Source of the DNA: Serripes groenlandicus
Taxonomy: Eukaryota > Mollusca > Bivalvia > Cardiida > Cardiidae
NCBI GenBank assembly: GCA_031761405.1
Contig: JASEVX010000003.1
Location: 149,144,555 to 149,208,554, forward strand
Direction of reading: 5' to 3'
DNA length: 64,000 bases
Under the pieces are notes generated by a model, which searched no databases, was not told the origin of the DNA, and was given only the letters and a program-made list of their open reading frames with translations. The translations under genes and the position numbers were made by a program. Below, in pieces: positions 58,465-64,000 of this stretch. The first letter of the stretch is position 1; each line of letters begins with the position of its first letter.

Positions 58465-58648
58465 TATCAATATTAAATCTATACCACATATAAAGACAAC
58501 ATTGAAAGCATCTCGGCAAAGATATGGAATATCTCTATAAACGAAAATACAATTATTGAATAAAGTTGAAATTATTGAGGCAAAAGAAGAAATTCCACAT
58601 CATCTGCTGCAGGGGCGTCAGAAAGCATCTGTATGTGGGAAAGGGTTA
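58465..58648. mobile_element. TTAA-palindrome MITE, centre shortened
   Basis: TTAAATCTATACCACATATA to TGTATGTGGGAAAGGGTTA. Confidence 0.7.
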
Positions 58649-58751
58649 TTAAGCACCATTTGGATACTTCTTCAGCTTTTGTGATACCTGCCTTTGCAGT
58701 ATGACATTTAGGGGATTCTTTCTCTGTCATCTTTCAATTCATGATTTAACT

Positions 58752-58910
58752 TTAACCCTTTCCCACATATAGACGCTTTCTGACGCATCTGCAGAAGGCG
58801 GCTTTTCAAAGCATTGTGGCAAAATGAGAAATTGCTCATAATGAGCAATTTCTCCATTTGCCACAATGTTTTCAACTTTATTCAATAATTGTACTTTCAT
58901 TATACCCCCC
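58752..58910. mobile_element. TTAA-palindrome MITE, left two thirds
   Basis: TTAACCCTTTCCCACATATA, perfect centre GAAATTGCTCATAATGAGCA. It is cut in its right arm at ACTTTCAT by the Helitron-like element at 58911; the rest should lie beyond the hAT transposon. Confidence 0.85.
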
Positions 58911-59360
58911 GCAAACAAAGTTTGGGGGGGTATATAGGAATCACCCTGTCTGTCCGTCCGTCTGTCTGTCCGTGTTCCACATTTCTTGTAAGCACTACTC
59001 CTAAACGGCTCAATGGATTTGGTTCAAACTTTACATGAAGGTTACACATCATATGTAGATATGCATGAAGGAAGATCATACGCCTCGGATTCTTCCAAGG
59101 GGAGATAATTCAACTTAGAGGTTGCCTGCGAGGGACTCCTGTGCACATACCTTCACATTTCTTGTAAGCACTACTCCTCCTAAACGGCTCAATGGATTTG
59201 GTTCAAACTTTACATGAAGGTTACACATTATATGTAGATATGCATGAAGGAAGATCATATGTCTCGGATTCTTCCAAGGGGAGATAATTCAACTTAGAGG
59301 TTACCTGCGAGGGACTCCTGTGCACATACCTCCACATTTCTTGTAAGCACTACTCCTCCT
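58911..59360 (+). mobile_element. Helitron-like element, 5' part, cut by the hAT transposon
   Basis: Starts with a C-run/G-run hairpin (TATACCCCCC ... GGGGGGGTATA), then GTCTGTCCGTCC repeats, then monomers of about 177 bp starting near 58976, 59153 and 59330. It sits inside a MITE (58752 onwards) whose right half is missing on this side. Confidence 0.75.
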
Positions 59361-59411
59361 CAGGGTTTTCCATTCATTTTGTTTGAGGAGGCCTGTTGAC
59401 TTATTGAACAG

Positions 59412-59447
59412 GCCGAGTGGGGGTGGGGGGGTGGGGGGACAGGGGGG
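59412..59447 (+). other. G-run cluster (possible G-quadruplex)
   Basis: Four runs of five to seven G separated by one to three bases lie near the hAT terminus, followed by a C-rich stretch. Confidence 0.6.
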
Positions 59448-59721
59448 GTGTTCCCCCCCTCCTAATTTTTTTTTCAAATTTAGACGCAAAATCCTGCATT
59501 CTGAGGCATACCTAGTGTGAAAATGAATCTTTGAAAATAGCATTTTTTAAAGGAGAATTTTTATTATTTCCCATAATTTTGACAATTTTGTTTTTGATTT
59601 AGCGATATAGAATCTTTAAAAGAATGTGATTTCAAAATCTGGGTTGATAGAACCTCTTATATTAAATATTACAATCTTTAATATTTGTTACAGGGCACTG
59701 AAAACTTATATGTCTATGACA

Positions 59722-59930
59722 AATTCATTCTCTCATACGACATTTCTGCAGCAGACGACTTTGAACATATTTTGTCAAAATAGAAAATCTCTATAATTGA
59801 ATGGATAACCTATGACTTAAATAAAGTGGAAAACATTGTATCAAAAGGAGAAATTGCACGTTTTGTGCAATTTCTTTATTTGTCACTATGTTTTCAAAAA
59901 GCCGTCTGCTGCAGAGGCGTCAGAAAGTGA
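59722..59930. mobile_element. TTAA-palindrome MITE inside the hAT transposon
   Basis: TTCATTCTCTCATACGACAT, centre AAATTGCACGTTTTGTGCAA, right arm GAGGCGTCAGAAAGTGAAC without tip. It lies between the hAT left end and the transposase stop. Confidence 0.75.
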
Positions 59931-60599
59931 ACAAAAAAATAATAAGATGTTTAAAGTGAAATATTGTTTTCACAAGTTGGAAAATACCACTCATATAAAA
60001 TGTATCACATTAAAAAAACCTTTAATTTTGTATGACCTTTTCATATCTGTAAGGCTCACACCACTATGATCGCACTTGTGAAAGATGTGTTATTATAATA
60101 TGCTTGTATTATTATTTATATCATAATCAGATTTAGACTGTAAGACAGGTTGATTTTTGTTTGGAAAAGATTTTTTCTGTGAATAAAATAAATAGAGAAC
60201 AATTCTTGCAACTGTGTTTGATTTTTTCAATTTGTAAATAACACTCATTTCACTCAACAGACAGTCCATCATCATTCATGAGCTATAATCTTCTCAGTCT
60301 GTCTCTGAGACAAAGTTTACATGCAATCCTCATCCTCATCTTCATCATCAGTCAATTCACTGTCACTTTCTAATCCTAAATTCATGAGCTTAATTGCATG
60401 CCTGACTTCTACTACTGTCTGCCTTATTTCATCAACTTCCTGATCTATGTGTAATAACGTGTCATTGTCTGTCTGAACACCAGCATCTTGAACTTCTTTA
60501 GTTGCATTTGAAGCTGGAGTTGGTAAATTGTCAACTAAGTTCCTGCATCTACCTCCTGATTTTTTACCTGGAAGACGTCGCCTGTTTTTAGCTCTACTG

Positions 60600-61924
60600 G
60601 CCAAAGGCCAGAAGGGCTTATGTCGTGGCGATGTGTCCGTCGTCCGTGCGTGCGTGCGTCCGTGCGTCCGTAAACAATTTCTTGTTAACACGATACAGTC
60701 TTCACTTTTGATTGTATCTCAACCAAACTTATACAGTAGTTAGATATCCATGAGAGCTCGGTTCCTTTCGAAAACCAGCCAGATCTGCCCATGCATGACT
60801 GGATTATGGCCCTTGAAATGGTCGAAATTGCTATAAAAGAGCTTGTTAACACGATACAGTCTTCACGTTTGATTGTATCTCAACCAAACTTATACAGTAG
60901 TTAGATATCCATGAGAGCTCGGTTCCTTTCGAAAACCAGCCAGATCCGCCCATGCATGACTGGATTATGGCCCTTGAAATGGTCAAAATTGCTATAAAAG
61001 AGCTTGTTAACACAATACAGTCTTCACTTTTAATTGTATCTCAACCAAACTTATACAGTAGTTAGATATTCATGAGAGCTCGGTTCCTTTCGAAAACCAG
61101 CCAGATCCGCCCATGCAAGACTGGATTATGGCCCTTGAAATGGTCAAAATTGCTATAAAAGAGCTTGTTAACACGATACAGTCTTCACTTTTGATTGTAT
61201 CTCAACTAAACTTATACAGTAGTTAGATATCTATGATAGCTCGGTTCCTTTTGAAAACCAGTCAGATCCGCCCATGCAAGACTGGATTATGGCCCTTGAA
61301 ATGGTCAAAATTGCTATAAAAGAGCTTGTTAACACGATACAGTCTTCACGTTTGATTGTATCTCAACCAAACTTATACAGTAGTTAGATATCCATGAGAG
61401 CTCGGTTCCTTTCGAAAACCAGCCAGATCCGCCCATGCATGACTGGATTATGGCCCTTGAAATGGTCAAAATTGCTATAAAAGAACTTTTTAACACGATA
61501 CAGTCTTCACTTTTGATTGTATCTCAACCAAACTTATGCAGTAGTAAGATATCCATGAGAGCTCGGTTCGTTTCCTAAACCAGCCAGATCCGCCCATGCA
61601 AGACTGGATTATGGCCCTTGAAATTGTCCAAATTGCTATAACTGAGCATGTGAACACAATAGAGGCTCCATTTACTATCTGATCTTCACCAAACTTAGAT
61701 AGTAGTTAAATATTGATGAGAGCTTGGTTCCTTTTGAAAACCAGCTAGATCCGCCCATGCAAGACTGGATTATGGCCCATGAAATTGTAAAAATTGCTAT
61801 AATACAGCTTGTGAACACTAAAGAGCCTCCATTTACTATCCGATCTTCACCATACATACATGCTCTGGATTGAAAATGACCAAAGAACCATACCAGTAGA
61901 GCATAGGCCCTCATGGGCCTCTTG
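60600..61924 (+). mobile_element. AGCTC...CTCTTG Helitron-like element with eight 161-bp monomers, inside the hAT gene
   Basis: Begins AGCTCTACTGGCCAAAGGCC (5' hairpin), then a GTGCGTCCGT stretch, then monomers of strictly 161 bp (phase points at about 60681, 60842, 61003, 61164, 61325, 61486, 61647, 61808), then a hairpin GGCCCTCATGGGCC and TCTTG. It sits between T and T in a T-run of the hAT gene without a target duplication. Confidence 0.85.
60681..61850 (+). repeat. 161-bp tandem monomers (pearl-like)
   Basis: Eight copies keyed by CTTGTTAACACGATACAGTC and GGATTATGGCCCTTGAAA. Copies diverge by point changes but hold the 161-bp spacing exactly. Confidence 0.9.
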
Positions 61925-64000
61925 TTTGATGTTACCCACATCTGAACAGCTTGCTTGATTACTGATTGGCCATCAGTTGAATCAGGTAATGGGCCATTGA
62001 TACACACATGTAAAATGGCCTCGAGCATATGACTTCCTAGCCTGTTTCTTTGTTTGGTTTTAACATTTTTTAGTGCACTAGCACCTCGCTCTGGCCAGGC
62101 GTTTGAAACGGGTAATGTAATTGCCACTTCTGCTATATATACAAGACCTGGAAAGAAACTAGCTAAATTCACATTTTTGAGCATCTGGTTTAACATCCAT
62201 TCTGTTGGAGTAACTTTAGCTGTTCCATCTTTTACTGATTCTGGCATATTTTGCTTGAGGTTTTCATTGATGTGGTACTTCATCCCTTGCCATTCTGTGA
62301 TCAGCTTTTCCACTTGTTGACTCATCTCATCCTCTGATCTTTCTTGATAAAAGTGTTGACCAAGTGTTCTTATTTGATCTTGTCCATATTCCTTGAATCC
62401 TATTTCATCAGACTTTGGAACCAATGAGGGATCAAATACAGATAAAGAAGACAAAACTGTTGAACTGTCTTCAAATCTCCTGTCAATGTTAGCTATTAAG
62501 GCATTGACATAATTCTTGAATAATGAAGAAATCTCGTCCGAGTCTTTCTTTGACATTTTTATTTCTGCACATATGTTAGTAAATGAGTCGATATCTGATC
62601 GTAGAGATTCAATTGGTTTATCCTCATCCAATAATGTTCTCAACTTGTCCTTAGCTAAATTGACTGATGGAGAAATATTCGAAAAATTCAAGGAGTCCCT
62701 CTGGAAATGACGAGAAAGATCTGCTAGAATCGGAAGAACATCTTTCAAAATGTATATTACACCAAGAAATTTCAGGCTTTTCATTTTCTTCAGTAAACCA
62801 CATGCAGCTGCATCATCTTTTTCTAGACTACTAAGGGTGTGCAAAAGGACCTCATATTCTGAAAACACAGCTTTCACTGATGCTTCTAAACTAAGCCATC
62901 TTGTACGGCATGCCTTTTTTAACCTTTTGCTAACTTGTTGTCTTGCTTTATTTCCCATTTTGATCATTTTAATTTGTTCCTGCATTTTGTATCAAACAAC
63001 TGCCACAGCTGACGAAGTATTGTCTCGACCGTTTTGATGTAATTAATTGATTCATTAGAGTCAGCGCATGACAAAGCAAGCTTGTGACAAACACAGTGAA
63101 CGTTAATTAAAACAGGGTTTAGATGTCTTAGTCGTGCTGCTACTCCAGACTTCTTACCTAACATGACAGCTGCTCCATCGGATGTAAACCCAGTTAAGTT
63201 TGCCACATCTAAAGAATTAGTTTCCATTTCGTCAAGCAAAAGTTTTGTGATAGACTCTGCATTAGCAGCTGAATATTCATCCATAACATTCTGGCATGAC
63301 AAGAACTTGGTAACTACCTGTTCACATTCTCTATCGTAAAACTGAATAAATGTTACAAGGTTTTCTTTGACTGATATATCTGCAACTTCATCAGTCAAAA
63401 TTCCAAATGCATGTGACTTTCTAGCTTTCTTCAGTACTTCTTCCTTCATCGCATCACCTAAAGCTACAAAAATCTCTGTTTGGGATCTATCTGATCTATG
63501 CAGAAAATACTTTAAGGTCTCGACCTCAAAGATTTTTTCAATGAAATTCAAAATGGGAATCAGCTTTCTGTTGGAAATGAATTCTTTCATGAGAAAGTAG
63601 GCCGATGAAAATACTTGTTCCAAAACACTTATGTTTACCTCTGCTTTTCTTGTTACCTCTCTATGGAATACAGACACTTGCTGAAGCAATTCATTTTGAA
63701 GTGCAACAGTGTGGAGTTTACTTTTGACATGAGTATTTATTGCATCAACCTTAAACCTTACACTTGGTGTACTTGCAAAAATATCACGCTGATTCTGTGG
63801 ATGCTTCATATTGTGTTTTCTACATACTAAGCAAAACATTCCTTCATTTTCTGAAAAACATAACCACCAGTTGGTACTATTAAGCCAAGTATGCCTAAAT
63901 TTCTTGAACATTTGTGTCTGTCGATCATTTTGGATGTTGATACAGTCACTGTCAGATTCTTTACACAGAAAGTAAGAGTGAACAACTTGACCATCGAAAA

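Larger units (their letters stand above)
59361..64000 (-). mobile_element. hAT transposon, right end outside window
   Basis: CAGGGTTTTCCATTCATTTT at 59361 has the form of a hAT terminal repeat (CAGNG start) and lies 1 kb beyond the transposase stop. It interrupts the third monomer of the Helitron-like element that starts at 58911: the preceding bases CTCCTCCT should be followed by AAACGGCTC in an intact monomer. The 8 bases 59353-59360 are therefore the expected target duplication. Confidence 0.65.
60317..64000 (-). pseudogene. hAT-family transposase (ZNF862-like type), 5' end outside window, frameshifted and interrupted
   Basis: The frame is open from the window edge (64000) down to a stop at 62964, and continues in another frame from about 62985. 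The break lies at a run of four A where one missing base would explain the shift. Visible parts in order: a zinc finger (CLVCRKH ... HVKSKLH), the catalytic region with EVADISVKENLVTFIQFYD, GFTSDGAAVMLGKKSG and HCVCHKLALSCAD, then TRWLSLEASV, and a hAT C-terminal dimerisation region (ITLPVSNAWPERGASALKNV ... LHVCINGPLPD). At 61924 the gene is cut by an inserted Helitron-like element; its acidic C-terminus (LTDDEDEDEDCM) resumes at 60599 and stops at 60317. Taking out 60600-61924 (1325 bp) puts the two halves in the same frame. Proteins of this kind are also domesticated (ZNF862), but the lesions here argue for a dead transposon copy. Confidence 0.85.

Noticed and set aside
62054..63830. Plus-strand ORFs opposite the hAT transposase
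   Set aside because: Shadows of the hAT coding strand.

Overview
This is a eukaryotic genomic window dominated by repeats. It looks like a mollusc, most probably a bivalve. That is an inference from style: long AT-rich introns, tRNA-derived SINEs with aatc tails, many pearl/Helitron-like elements built on tandem monomers of about 140-180 bp, and short-TIR elements in almost every intron. No species can be named from the sequence alone.

Layout. (1) 1344-1545, minus strand: one exon with most of an HMG box that looks most like BBX (bobby sox); the rest of that gene lies to the left of the window. (2) 1546-9491: intergenic space between two divergently oriented genes, filled with SINEs, a GTGCGCAC minisatellite, a LINE tail and Helitron-like pieces. 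(3) 9492-58229, plus strand: 19 coding exons of URB2, the nucleolar ribosome-biogenesis protein (Urb2/Npa2 family). The exons join in one open frame (2688 nt, 896 codons) with GT/AG borders throughout. This is roughly the N-terminal 60 percent of the family's usual length; the C-terminal exons must lie beyond 58229, to the right of the repeats at the window end. (4) Intron 4 (16984-28034) holds an irregular array with ten copies of a core of about 220 bp that I cannot assign. (5) Intron 5 (28151-36296) holds, antisense, a transposon of about 6.7 kb whose protein has an N-terminal Cys/His finger, an XPG/FEN1-like PIN nuclease domain and a C-terminal Tesmin/TSO1-type CXC finger. It may belong to the Academ superfamily; its reading frame is broken three times. 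(6) 59361 to the window end: the 3' part of a hAT transposon with a broken transposase gene on the minus strand.

Repeats. About 48 copies of one palindromic MITE with TTAACCCTTTCCC ends are listed, and more degenerate ones lie in the intron 4 array. The element has two different arms and a central hairpin, and TTAA at its ends suggests a piggyBac-type target site. A second large class comprises several families that share one plan: a 5' hairpin, a GTCTGTCCGTC stretch, tandem monomers, then a 3' hairpin followed by CTAG or CTTG, inserted between T and T without a target duplication. Several sit inside MITE copies, so the interrupted MITEs give natural boundaries. One sits inside the hAT gene, and its exact removal brings the hAT frame back into register.

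The only host functions in view are a transcription factor exon and a ribosome-biogenesis gene. The remainder is a layered record of transposition: 2.7 kb of URB2 coding sequence is spread over 48.7 kb.
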